Positions 17,244 to 24,579 of a stretch of 46,903 bases of DNA are shown here, one piece after another (positions within the stretch are counted from its first letter, which is position 1; each line of letters opens with the position of its first letter). The DNA is from Lentisphaerae bacterium GWF2_49_21. Its GTDB lineage: Bacteria; Verrucomicrobiota; Lentisphaeria; Victivallales; GWF2-50-93. The notes below the pieces were generated by a model that made no database searches, was not told where the DNA came from, and was given only the letters and a program-made list of their open reading frames with translations. The stretch is taken from contig MHBH01000013.1 in the NCBI GenBank assembly GCA_001804805.1, positions 1 through 46,903 on the forward strand. Direction: 5' to 3'. Both the position numbers and the translations under genes were made by a program.

Positions 17244-17428
17244 AGTAATGAAGCCTGTGGTTTCAACCACAGGTAAATCATACATGAACAATCCGTCTTG
17301 AAGAGACGGAGTCATTCCTGGGTACAGTTCGTGTTTTTTGGGCATCTTATCCTATCCTCACTCCGTCCCTTCAGGACGAAACCATTTTTGTTACAGTACC
17401 TATGGTTGAAACCATAGGCTTCATCACT
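17244..17428. repeat. Hairpin-rich repeat element interrupting a leader-gene relic
   Basis: A 185-bp element with inverted ends AGTAATGAAGCC (17244-17255) and GGCTTCATCACT (17417-17428; one mismatch). Inside are hairpins CCTGTGGTTTCAACCACAGG (17254-17273), CCGTCTTGAAGAGACGG (17293-17309), CGTCCCTTCAGGACG (17364-17378) and CCTATGGTTGAAACCATAGG (17399-17418). This arrangement (outer pair plus inner pair of palindromes) is typical of interspersed BIME-type elements. It starts immediately after codon 14 of the relic at 17470. Confidence 0.65.
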
Positions 17429-17470
17429 ATACGCCTTCAGCGTTGAACTCTGTAGTTTCTCGTCAGACAT
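17312..17470 (-). pseudogene. Truncated start of a leader-domain gene, running into the repeat element
   Basis: ATG at 17470 is preceded by AAAGGG about 9 nt upstream and begins MSDEKLQ, nearly matching MNDEKLQ of the two paralogues; at base level GACGAGAAACTACAG matches them with one mismatch. After about 14 codons the frame enters the inverted-repeat element and ends at 17312, giving a 52-residue open frame with three Cys. Most likely it is a remnant of a further copy interrupted by the element. A short precursor-like peptide is possible but unlikely, because residues 15 onward are repeat sequence. Confidence 0.45.
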
Positions 17471-17584
17471 ATCTTATTGCCCTTTGAATTATGAAAAAAA
17501 TACATTCATTCGAAGTTGGAAGTTCGACCTGTCCCCCGTAGCCTTGGCGAAGGAGGAAGTTGAATGTTCGATGTTCAAGTCTTG
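17429..17584. other. Gap after the radical SAM gene: relic start plus degenerate repeats
   Basis: Besides the relic start codon region this stretch holds repeat words (GAAGTTGGAAGTTCGA, CCTTGGCGAAGGAGG, GAATGTTCGATGTTC) similar to other gaps of the window. The 'CCTTCGCCAAGGCTACGG' word (minus strand) is echoed near 39155-39180. No further gene is supported. Confidence 0.5.
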
Positions 17585-19066
17585 TCATCTCCCCGCCCTC
17601 GTCGCCAGCTCCTGCGGTGTGATGCGCGGAGAATGCGCCCCGCAGCTCTCGGATCCGTCGGACGGCTTCTTCTCCTGTTTCTCCGGATAGAATCCGAACT
17701 GGCGCAGCAGTTTCAGTTTCGGCAGGACATTGTTCTCCAGATCCATGTGGAAGAACCCCGAGAAGATGTCGGGATTGTCCATGATCATCTTGAAATATTC
17801 CTTGTACCGCTCCGGAATCTCCACCTCTCCGCCATAACAGAGCTCGTGTCCGGTGAAGACGAATTCCGGAAGGAGGTACGGACAGAATTCAAGCTTGTAC
17901 TTCTCCGACCATTCCTTGTAGAGATCCGTCTGGGGCAGCAGGGAAAGCAGGCTTGGCAGGATGCGTGCGCCCATCATGCGGAACGACACCATCTGGAACA
18001 GCGACTGGTTGAAGTCATCCATCGTCTCGAACGGGAATCCCCACATGAAGAATGCGTCCACCCTCGGAAAAATCTCAACTGCACGGGGAATTATCTCCAG
18101 GCTGTCGGCTGCGGTGAATCCTTTTTTCGTCAGGGCAAGCACCTTGTCGGAGCCCGACTCGATCCCGAAGCGGAGCTCCAGGCATCCGCAGTCGGCCATG
18201 GCGCGCATCATCTCGTCGTCAACGAGATTTACTCTTCCGAAGGCCTTCCACTCGACGTTCAAACCGGATTTGCGAAGTTCGCAGCAGAAGTCCATCACCT
18301 GCTTTTTCCCGGAAACGAAAAATTCGTCCTGGAAGAGGAAAAGATCGATGCCTGCCTCCTTGTTGAGGAAGCTCATTTCTTCGACGATGTTCTTTGCGCT
18401 CCTGGAATAGCTCTCCAGGAACCATACGGGCGCGACCGAGCAGAAAGTGCAGGGGTAGGGGCATCCGCGGCTGGTCATCATCCCGTAGCCGGCATATTTC
18501 TTCAGGTTGATCTTGTGGAATGACGGGAATGGAATGGAGTCCAGCTTGCATATTCGGTCCTGTTTCGGATTATGGCATATTCCGCCGTCGGTGTCGCGGT
18601 AGGAAATTCCTCTTATCCCTTCGAGCGAAGATCCGGACTGCAGGGCGCGCATCATTTCTACTCCGCTCCTCTCGCTTTCACCGCGGGCTATGATGTCAAC
18701 CCATGGAAAGCGTTTGAGGATTTTGTCTTCGACGGCTGTCGAACCGACTCCTCCGAGGACGACGACATGTTCCGGATAGCGCTGTTTCAGGGCGCGTATC
18801 GCTTGGATTGTGAAGGGGAGCAGGTTTGCCATGCATGAAAGGCCGATCACGGGTGCGGGATCCGCAAGGAAGTCCAGGAAGTTGTTCATGTCAAAGGGAT
18901 CATCGCAGGAGCATGTCTGGTAGTCACGGAAATCCACTTTGAATCCGGCGTCCTCGAGCGCCCGTGTGAGGTAGAGGGGGCCGAGCGGGACATGCAGTTC
19001 GCGTTCGATCTCCTCGCCGTAGCGCATGAAGAGCATGTTGAGATTGACAAGTGTAATGTCGGCCAT
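17585..19066 (-). CDS. B12-binding radical SAM protein
   Basis: A 493-residue enzyme. Residues about 25-145 form a cobalamin-binding Rossmann-type domain (VPLGPLYLTRALEDAGF, VIGLSCMANLLPF, HVVVLGGVGST), without a clear DxHxxG. Next comes the radical SAM core with C-x3-C-x2-C (Cys202, Cys206, Cys209 in SRGCPYPCTFC), a GESE-type bridge before it, and core motifs LELRFGIESGSDKVL and FFMWGFPFET. Such class B enzymes methylate or rearrange unactivated carbons, often in natural-product, lipid or RiPP pathways. GGAG lies 7 nt before the ATG. It sits between the large leader-domain protein and the small paralogues, all on the minus strand, suggesting that one or more of these is a partner or substrate (inference). 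The last 25 residues are polar and probably disordered. Confidence 0.88.
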   Translation of the reverse strand: MADITLVNLNMLFMRYGEEIERELHVPLGPLYLTRALEDAGFKVDFRDYQTCSCDDPFDMNNFLDFLADPAPVIGLSCMANLLPFTIQAIRALKQRYPEHVVVLGGVGSTAVEDKILKRFPWVDIIARGESERSGVEMMRALQSGSSLEGIRGISYRDTDGGICHNPKQDRICKLDSIPFPSFHKINLKKYAGYGMMTSRGCPYPCTFCSVAPVWFLESYSRSAKNIVEEMSFLNKEAGIDLFLFQDEFFVSGKKQVMDFCCELRKSGLNVEWKAFGRVNLVDDEMMRAMADCGCLELRFGIESGSDKVLALTKKGFTAADSLEIIPRAVEIFPRVDAFFMWGFPFETMDDFNQSLFQMVSFRMMGARILPSLLSLLPQTDLYKEWSEKYKLEFCPYLLPEFVFTGHELCYGGEVEIPERYKEYFKMIMDNPDIFSGFFHMDLENNVLPKLKLLRQFGFYPEKQEKKPSDGSESCGAHSPRITPQELATRAGR

Positions 19067-19392
19067 GAATTGAACTCCTATACAAAAAAGATAAGAACAG
19101 CTCTTGCGAGCTTAACTACGAACGAATGCTCAATTTGAAATAAGTTTATAGTTACTAATAAGGTCATTAAATAGTTTACGTTTTCTGGGTAGGGACGGCT
19201 CACCGAGCCGTCCGCACTTCGACACGCTCAGGATAAACGGCGCTCTCGGCGAGAGCGCCCTACCGTAAACAATATCATGCACACATTAGTAATGCCGCAA
19301 GGCATGTTCTCGGATTCAATTTTATTTTTCTTAAAATTCCTTACTTCAACATTCGATATTCAGTATTCGGAATTCGACATTCATTTTCTCAC
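19067..19392. repeat. Gene-free gap with paired REP hairpins
   Basis: Contains a single end unit AACAGCTCTTGCGAGCTTAA + CTACGAAC (about 19096-19122), then a symmetrical pair. The first half is GTAG + GGACGGCTCaccGAGCCGTCC (19189-19213); the second is GGCGCTCTCggcGAGAGCGCC + CTAC (19239-19263). The pair is bracketed by GTTTACG and CGTAAAC and by outer copies GTTTATAGTTACTAA (19144) and TGCCGCAAGGCATGTTCT (19293-19310). The last 50 bp (19338-19383) are degenerate 'ATTCGATATTCAGTATTCGG' words. No gene or promoter is supported. Confidence 0.7.
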
Positions 19393-20625
19393 TTACCGTA
19401 TCCCGAAGGAATAGTCCTTTTCCAGATCTCGGGGCTGCCGGATTTCCTTTTGCTTTATCATCTGGGCGAGCAGGGGTTCAGAGAGAGGTTTCGCCTGCCG
19501 GAAATATTCTGCCGCCTTGTTCTTCATCTTCTGCTGCCAGGAGACGACTCCGCAGAAAAGAGAACTGTCAATGGTGCTTGCCTCCTTGAGACGGGTGCTG
19601 ATTTCGGTGATTGATAATGAGCTCATCGGAATATTCTTCTGGATTACGACCGCCTCCATTTTCATTTCAACCTTCAGTTTTCCGTCTGCAACGCTGATTA
19701 TTGTCGCTGTCTCACCGGAGTTGTCAATTGCAAGGCTGATTTGTTTTCCGGCATCCTTCTCAAGGCTTTTGAGAAGAAAGGCGTTCAGTTTTTCCAGCGA
19801 ATCGAGGATGCGTGCGATCTCAGGATATTTGTCCTTGTCTTCGGATTTCGAATACTTCTCCCTGGCCTCTGCGAAATTGCCTTTGAGAATGGTTGCACCG
19901 AGTTCGTTCTTGTCCATGAAGGCGGACAACGCTTCACTCACATTCATTATGTCTGAACTGTCAATTCCACGCTCGGGCGGTCTGCTGCCGGCGGACTGTG
20001 CGAACTGGAGCTGACTTGGCAGGATAGTATTTGTATCCAGGGAATCCTCCCCGTTTGCGCCGGCGGGTGTAGGTTGTGCTTCTGTCGGTTCCACAGTCTT
20101 TGGGCGGTCCGGGCGGATGCCGCGCGACATATTGTTCGGAATGTCCGGACGTGAGCCTTTGGTCAAGGGCTGGTAGGAGTTGCTTGTGTCCTGAGTATTT
20201 TGCTGGACGGTGGCGTTCTGATTGCCCGGCTGGTCCGGCCGAATTCCCTGTGGAACATTATTTTCGCATCCCTGCAGGATTGATGCTCCGACGGCGGCAA
20301 GCATAAGGACTGCAGTTTTGCTCATGAAGGCGTTTTTCTGCTGTGGTGCGACTTTCGCAGAATCAATTATTTTCTCAAGCTGGTTTTCAGGGATGACGGA
20401 CAGCATTGCTGTTTCCGCAGGAGTGAGTTTCAAATTTATTGATTCGGCCGCCTTACCGCGTTCGCGGACCAGTTGTTCCTTGAATTCCGGATCGACCGAC
20501 GCCTTTTTCACCATGACCTCGATGCCGCGTGGGATTTCGCCGACCTTGGTGCCGCAGCCCGGAGGACGTCCGCCGACAATTGTAGTATATACGGCTTCCT
20601 TCTCTTCAATGCGTTCCTTCTTCAT
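19393..20625 (-). CDS. Large leader-like-domain protein with internal lipobox and GIRPD repeats
   Basis: A 410-residue protein that I cannot name. Residues 12-34 carry a Gly/Pro motif (YTTIVGGRPPGCGTKVG), then 35-90 a helical domain (PRGIEVMVKKASVDPEF, LKLTPAETAMLSVIP, NQLEKII) homologous in pattern to the N-domains of the small paralogues at 16046-17183. A hydrophobic segment (103-119) ends in ILQGC (Cys120), a plausible lipobox placed unusually far from the N-terminus. After it, four G-[IS]-R-P units (GIRPDQP, GSRPDIP, RGIRPDRP, GSRPPERG; residues 127-220) lead into a C-terminal alpha-rich domain (225-410). The GIRPD-type repeats and the N-domain together recall a PVC-group family seen in several genomes (from memory, unverified). 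It lies upstream of the radical SAM gene. Confidence 0.7.
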   Translation of the reverse strand: MKKERIEEKEAVYTTIVGGRPPGCGTKVGEIPRGIEVMVKKASVDPEFKEQLVRERGKAAESINLKLTPAETAMLSVIPENQLEKIIDSAKVAPQQKNAFMSKTAVLMLAAVGASILQGCENNVPQGIRPDQPGNQNATVQQNTQDTSNSYQPLTKGSRPDIPNNMSRGIRPDRPKTVEPTEAQPTPAGANGEDSLDTNTILPSQLQFAQSAGSRPPERGIDSSDIMNVSEALSAFMDKNELGATILKGNFAEAREKYSKSEDKDKYPEIARILDSLEKLNAFLLKSLEKDAGKQISLAIDNSGETATIISVADGKLKVEMKMEAVVIQKNIPMSSLSITEISTRLKEASTIDSSLFCGVVSWQQKMKNKAAEYFRQAKPLSEPLLAQMIKQKEIRQPRDLEKDYSFGIR

Positions 20626-21006
20626 GACAGCCGCTCCTTGTGAAAATAGGATTTAGGGTATGGTTCAATGTAGTTGGAATGGCAGAAAATTCAATTGCAA
20701 TTGATACTTGAAACTCGTAACTTGAAACTGGGATTTATTAAGAGTGTAGCATAGGCGTCCCGCCTGTGATTAGGATTTATGAAAGATAAGAAAAGAATTA
20801 CAGGCGAGACGCCTATACCACATTCTTTATTGCGGACAAGACGCCGGCAACTTGATTATTGCAAAACTACGAGAAAGGTTTTCTGTGGAGATATATCCCG
20901 TTGGAGTACAAGCTTTAGCTTGTCTTAGTCTTCAACAGTTTATGCAAGCCGAAGCTTGTACTCCAACTAAAGCAATCAACTCAAAAGAGGTAATTTTGCA
21001 ATTGCC
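20626..21006. repeat. Gene-free gap with GTAG and GGAG REP pairs
   Basis: Three kinds of repeat follow one another. First, degenerate words 'TTGATACTTGAAACTCG' (20698-20725). Second, an inverted pair GTAG-CATAGGCGtccCGCCTGTG (20746-20768) and ACAGGCGagaCGCCTAT..CCAC (20800-20821). Third, a 68-bp element with perfect 14-bp ends GTTGGAGTACAAGC (20900-20913) and GCTTGTACTCCAAC (20954-20967). Its right flank (20976-21006) is almost the same as the left flank, on the other strand, of a related element at 24844-24876. No gene is supported. Confidence 0.72.
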
Positions 21007-21291
21007 TTATCTATTTAACTCAGAACCCTTGACCGCTGCCGTGATCACGAACCCTGAGTTGATCCCCGCCGCAAGATTGATGGCCTCTTTGATGACAGCT
21101 TCATCGATCTTTGCCTGGTTCGCCTTGGCAAGACGCTTGGCGGTGCATTCCGGACAGCCCTTGGTGACAGCAACGGCAATTCCGATCAGATGCCGTTCCC
21201 GTTCAGTCAGTGCGCCGCTGTAGTTCCCGCCGAACATCGGGTCGCCAGCCTCGGCCTGCGCCTTAATCATTCCAAAATCATTGAATTTCAT
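21007..21291 (-). CDS. Carboxymuconolactone decarboxylase / AhpD-like protein
   Basis: A 94-residue single-domain protein of the AhpD-like superfamily, usual length for the short type. The family signature is present: LTERERHLIGIAVAVTKGCPECTAKRLAKA, with the redox pair Cys-x-x-Cys (CPEC) and a later 'AINLAAGINSGFVITAA' helix. Members act as thiol-dependent peroxidase partners or as decarboxylases; the CxxC favours a redox role. It appears monocistronic; its stop codon abuts the repeat-derived sequence at 20976-21006. Confidence 0.88.
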   Translation of the reverse strand: MKFNDFGMIKAQAEAGDPMFGGNYSGALTERERHLIGIAVAVTKGCPECTAKRLAKANQAKIDEAVIKEAINLAAGINSGFVITAAVKGSELNR

Positions 21292-21320
21292 TGTTCCTCT
21301 CTTTCAGTTTTGCAACGCTT

Positions 21321-21866
21321 TTAGCTCTCCGTCGAGGCTGTAACCGAGTTCGGAGTATCTGTTTTGTTAGAGTTTTTTTTCTTTATTATTAAAAACAAGG
21401 CAATAAGTGTAAGTATAAAACCCAGTACGATTGCAATGAAGACAAGCATTTGAGGTCCTATATTTTCACACCCGCAAACACCATACTTAAATAGCATTTT
21501 GCCATCGAATTGTGATTTTACAGCAACTATATTGTCACTCCCGACAGGACCACCGCCACGTGTTGTGGCCCCGTCTTTAAATCGAAGGTAAACAACTTCA
21601 TTCCCACGAATAAGCTCAACATTTGCATTTTTAATATCTTCATCAAATAAAGGTTCTGCATTTATTATTTGTGTCCCATGAGAATAAATATAGGAAATGT
21701 GAAATTCGCCAGCTTTCCCTACTTTTTTCCCTTCGGCTGTCAGCAAGATTTCATTTTGAGCATTTTGAAAAGCTTCATTAACCTGTTTTTTTACAATCAA
21801 TGAAAAAATCAAAATGCTAATAGCCAGCAAAATTAGGACCAAACCTATGATTTTTCTTGTGTTCAT
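21321..21866 (-). CDS. Small two-TM membrane protein of unknown function
   Basis: About 181 residues from ATG 21866 (MNTRKIIGLVLILLAISILI). The first membrane segment (4-25) is followed by an extracytoplasmic part of about 110 residues containing GEFHISYIYSHGTQ, a Gly-rich turn (TTRGGGPVGSD) and two close Cys (VCGCEN). A second membrane segment (LVFIAIVLGFILTLIALFLI) and a polar tail follow. The 35 codons available further upstream come from repeat-like sequence and are excluded. The base composition is AT-rich compared with the neighbouring metabolic genes, as is the next gene. It is only tens of bases from the PQQ-repeat-like gene on the same strand and may be co-transcribed. Confidence 0.6.
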   Translation of the reverse strand: MNTRKIIGLVLILLAISILIFSLIVKKQVNEAFQNAQNEILLTAEGKKVGKAGEFHISYIYSHGTQIINAEPLFDEDIKNANVELIRGNEVVYLRFKDGATTRGGGPVGSDNIVAVKSQFDGKMLFKYGVCGCENIGPQMLVFIAIVLGFILTLIALFLIIKKKNSNKTDTPNSVTASTES

Positions 21867-21945
21867 TGTTTTCACGTAGAACGCCTCGGCCTCTGGAACC
21901 GAGAGAAGCGAGGTTCCCGGAAGGCATATTGTTGGCAACTTATAT

Positions 21946-22314
21946 TTATTTAGGTTTTCGTGTTGGTTCAATCACAATAAATGATTTTATTTTGGGGTCG
22001 AGGGAGAAAGTTGTCCCATTTCCATTTACCACTATAATCTGTCCATTGCTTTCTGTTATTGATTGTATGTATATCCATTGCACATCTGGTTCGAGATCCT
22101 GGTCTATCTGAACTTTATAAAGTCGTGTCTGCCAAAGTAATTTTCCGGTTTTTGCGTCTATGGCATGGATTACGCCATCATCAGTTCGCACGGCTTTGTA
22201 TGTGACACCGTCATGAGTCAGTTCTGGAGGAGGATTGCTGAATTTGACCTTCGCATAGACAACGAAAGTAAATAATGCGACAAGACATGCACATATAAAA
22301 ATCATTTTTTTCAT
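21946..22314 (-). CDS. Short secreted protein with a single PQQ-like beta-propeller repeat
   Basis: About 122 residues from ATG 22314, chosen because GAGGAGA lies 6 nt upstream; the frame extends 6 codons further without support. A signal peptide (KKMIFICACLVALFTFVVYA) is followed by a mature part with one clear PQQ/quinoprotein-type blade motif, DGVIHAIDAKTGKLLWQTRL, and a second weaker one, NGNGTTFSLDPKIKSF. Full propellers have seven or eight such blades, so this is either a minimal relative or a fragment. AT-rich, like the following gene. Confidence 0.62.
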   Translation of the reverse strand: MKKMIFICACLVALFTFVVYAKVKFSNPPPELTHDGVTYKAVRTDDGVIHAIDAKTGKLLWQTRLYKVQIDQDLEPDVQWIYIQSITESNGQIIVVNGNGTTFSLDPKIKSFIVIEPTRKPK

Positions 22315-22498
22315 ATTTATCTCCTCTGCCAACTGTTATTATACGCAATTTCGCTTTTTCGTAAAATAGCACTTTTCCCGATGCAATACAATACGCATAA
22401 GACAGCTGGGATCTGCCCAAAAAATAAAAGCAGTTGTTTGTTATGCTGACAAGAAATAAGAGCAGTTGATACGTGTCTGTTGAAGAGTTGTCTTCATA

Positions 22499-22568
22499 GC
22501 TTGTAGTTAAGCCATTATTGGCTGTGTTTTTAGGCAAAGAAACACGCAAAAATGCGTTAACTACAAGC
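22499..22568. repeat. 70-bp nested palindromic element (REP pair)
   Basis: Perfect ends GCTTGTAGTTAA (22499-22510) and TTAACTACAAGC (22557-22568). Directly inside each end sits a small hairpin (GCCATTATTGGC; CGCAAAAATGCG), and inside those TGTGTTT and AAACACG pair again. Each half therefore reads GTAGTTAA-hairpin-TGTTT, the layout of a REP unit with a GTAG head, in inverted pairing. Confidence 0.8.
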
Positions 22569-22773
22569 AAATGCATCCGTAAAGAAATTCCTGCAAGTGC
22601 TCCATCACAGGCGAGAGCACAGTCATTTGACGTGACAAGCGCCTGTACCACGTTCTTTATTACCCCGAGCGCTGGCCCTCGGGACGCTCTGGGGGACACG
22701 GTCGCTCCCCACAGACATGGGGAAGCTATGGCGGACAGGCTACGAACATATGAAATTAAATTCTTATGAATTC

Positions 22774-22919
22774 GTTTGTAGTTAACGTCGCAAGACGTGC
22801 TCTTGATTGAATTAAAGAATGTAGCACAGGCACTTGCCTGTGCTACATTCTTAAGAGTTGCCGACGAGACGCCAACGCTCCGTGAGAATAGAACAGCTCT
22901 TGCGAGCTTAACTACAAAC
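22774..22919. repeat. 146-bp BIME with 12-bp perfect ends and an internal 18-bp-arm palindrome
   Basis: Ends GTTTGTAGTTAA (22774-22785) and TTAACTACAAAC (22908-22919). Next to them lie hairpins ACGTCGCAAGACGT and AGCTCTTGCGAGCT. The centre carries GTAGCACAGGCA/TGCCTGTGCTAC, with arms of 18 bp in total (22815-22832 and 22835-22852) and only 2 bp between. Related ends occur at 5322, 19113, 22499, 37511 and 39058. Confidence 0.8.
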
Positions 22920-23019
22920 AAGTTTAGATGTTTGGAAATTTCATTGTTTGAATACTGGAGCTTGTTTGGAATTTGGTAATTTGGAACTTGGAATTTACTT
23001 TAGAGGTTCCCTTTGCTGT

Positions 23020-24579
23020 CTACGGATCTTTCACGCAGTCCGGGGCTTCTTCCTTCTTGGAAAGTCCGTGGACGGTCTTCTCCCAGTAATACGGATTGGT
23101 GAAAAGCTGGATCAGTCCTTTCCAGGCGCCTATTGAGATCAGCACCCAGTAGAAGGGCATGAGGAGTGCGAAGGGCAGGAGGTAGTAGTATTTCCTTTTC
23201 AGGCATGCCAGGCAGTGGGAGAAGACGAACAGGAAATTCGCCAGGATGAGCACGCAGCCGATTGTGAAAAAGGTGATTGAAACAAGAGACCAGAACTGGT
23301 CCTGGTCCGTTCCGAGATAGAGCAGTGGCCATGCCTTGAAATGCCTGCCAAGAATCTGAAAGCCATCATAATTGTCCTGGATGGAGTTTGTGATCATTCC
23401 CAATATTGTCTGTCCATGGAAGAGTCCGTGTGCAAGCAAAAGAAGATAAAGCCCTCCCGCCAGCCAGTAAATCACGTTTATCACCATCATGAACGAGCTT
23501 GCGCCGACGCTCATATAGAAACCGAAAAGGCCCCATGGGCCAAGATCCCTCAGGGTCCTTATGGGATATCTCATGTGTGTCAGGTGCGTCTGGAAGAAAC
23601 CCTTTATCCATCTTGAACGCTGGCGTATCCAGTTCCAGACCTTTGAGTTCGCCTCCTCCCAGGTGGTGGAGTCCAGCATGCAGGTGCGGTATCCCTTTGA
23701 GTAGATCCTTATTCCGAGGTCGCAGTCTTCCGTGACGTTGAACGGATCCCATCCGCCGATCTTCCTGAGGCTCCCGGTGCGGAAATGGTTTGATGTGCCT
23801 CCGAGCGGGATTGGAATGTTCATGAGCTCCATTCCGGGAAGGAGTAGATCGAATGTGGTGCTGTATTCGATCGTGAACCACCGGGTCAGGAGGTTCTGGC
23901 GCGGATTGTAATAGTTCAGCTTCGCCTGGATGCAGGCGTAGTTCTCGGGAAGCTGGCGGAACAATATGACGGCCTTCTTCAGCTGGTCTGGCTCCGGCCT
24001 GTCCTCCGCATCGAAGATCACGCAGTACTCGCCTTTCGCATGCTTCAGCCCGAAATTGCAGGCCCTCGGCTTTGTCTTTGGAAGAAAGTCGGGGACGACG
24101 ATGACCTCGTAATATTCCGGGAGGACGGAGTCCTTGACGACATTGACGGTAGCCTGGTCGTCCTGTTCGAGGAGGAGTTTGACGTCGAGCTTGTCTTTCG
24201 GATAGTCGAGGCGGTCGATGTGCGTGATGATCTTGTCAGCGATATTGGCTTCCTTGTATAAGGGGATGAGGATCGTGTAGATTGGCAGATCTTCATCTTT
24301 AAGTTCCTGAATCTGCGTGGCGGATATTTTTCTTTCACCGCGTCCTGTGAATGAAACGAATACGGCAAGCCCTCTGAAGAATGCCGCGCTGAAATACCAG
24401 AAGGAGACATATAGCGTAACGAGGCAGAGCGCGACGTCCCAGCGGTAGGCGAGGACAAAAAGAAGGAAGCACGCGACAAGGCTGTAGAAGACTATCTGCC
24501 ACCACTTGAAAGTGACAACAGAGCAGTATCTTCCGTGTTCTAGGACGAATTCTTTCGTTACGTCGTCAAGTTTCATCAA
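23020..24579 (-). CDS. Membrane-bound glycosyltransferase family 2 (processive type)
   Basis: A 519-residue enzyme with two N-terminal membrane segments (about 28-75) and a cluster of about four at the C-terminus (residues 340-480). The GT-A catalytic region has IYTILIPLYKEANI, the nucleotide-binding Asp in LLLEQDDQ, the DxD-type motif FDAEDRPEPDQ, the acceptor/base motif TEDCDLGIRIY and the processive signature QRSRWIKG (a Q-x-x-R-W variant). This is the layout of cellulose/hyaluronan-synthase-like GT2 proteins that polymerise and export glycan. It is transcribed away from a secreted glycosidase-like gene across an 800-bp gap, suggesting a shared exopolysaccharide role (inference). The start could be ATG 24579 or 24576; no strong ribosome-binding site is seen. 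Confidence 0.88.
   Translation of the reverse strand: MMKLDDVTKEFVLEHGRYCSVVTFKWWQIVFYSLVACFLLFVLAYRWDVALCLVTLYVSFWYFSAAFFRGLAVFVSFTGRGERKISATQIQELKDEDLPIYTILIPLYKEANIADKIITHIDRLDYPKDKLDVKLLLEQDDQATVNVVKDSVLPEYYEVIVVPDFLPKTKPRACNFGLKHAKGEYCVIFDAEDRPEPDQLKKAVILFRQLPENYACIQAKLNYYNPRQNLLTRWFTIEYSTTFDLLLPGMELMNIPIPLGGTSNHFRTGSLRKIGGWDPFNVTEDCDLGIRIYSKGYRTCMLDSTTWEEANSKVWNWIRQRSRWIKGFFQTHLTHMRYPIRTLRDLGPWGLFGFYMSVGASSFMMVINVIYWLAGGLYLLLLAHGLFHGQTILGMITNSIQDNYDGFQILGRHFKAWPLLYLGTDQDQFWSLVSITFFTIGCVLILANFLFVFSHCLACLKRKYYYLLPFALLMPFYWVLISIGAWKGLIQLFTNPYYWEKTVHGLSKKEEAPDCVKDP

Larger units (their letters stand above)
22315..23019. repeat. Gene-free 700-bp gap densely packed with REP/BIME elements
   Basis: In order: a short direct repeat (AAAATAAAAGCAGTTG / GAAATAAGAGCAGTTG, about 22424-22467); a 70-bp perfect inverted element at 22499-22568; 'ACAGGCGAGAGCACAG ... 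GCGCCTGTACCACG' (about 22609-22656); a 'CCGAGCGCTGGCCCTCGGGA' hairpin unit (about 22665-22685) resembling one at 30320-30345; a 146-bp element with 12-bp perfect ends at 22774-22919; and degenerate 'TTGGAATTTGGTAATTTGG' words (22921-22995). No open frame here looks like a gene. Confidence 0.72.

Noticed and set aside
17564-18523. Long plus-strand frame antisense to the radical SAM gene
   Set aside because: Shadow of a GC-biased codon pattern; no domain and no start signal, while the opposite strand holds clear radical SAM motifs.
19067-19392. Cobalamin riboswitch before the B12 radical SAM gene
   Set aside because: The gap consists of REP hairpins; no conserved B12-box-like sequence was found.
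22499-22919. CRISPR-like array of repeats
   Set aside because: The repeats are inverted pairs of differing length with unrelated spacing; no regular direct repeat with equal spacers and no cas genes are present.
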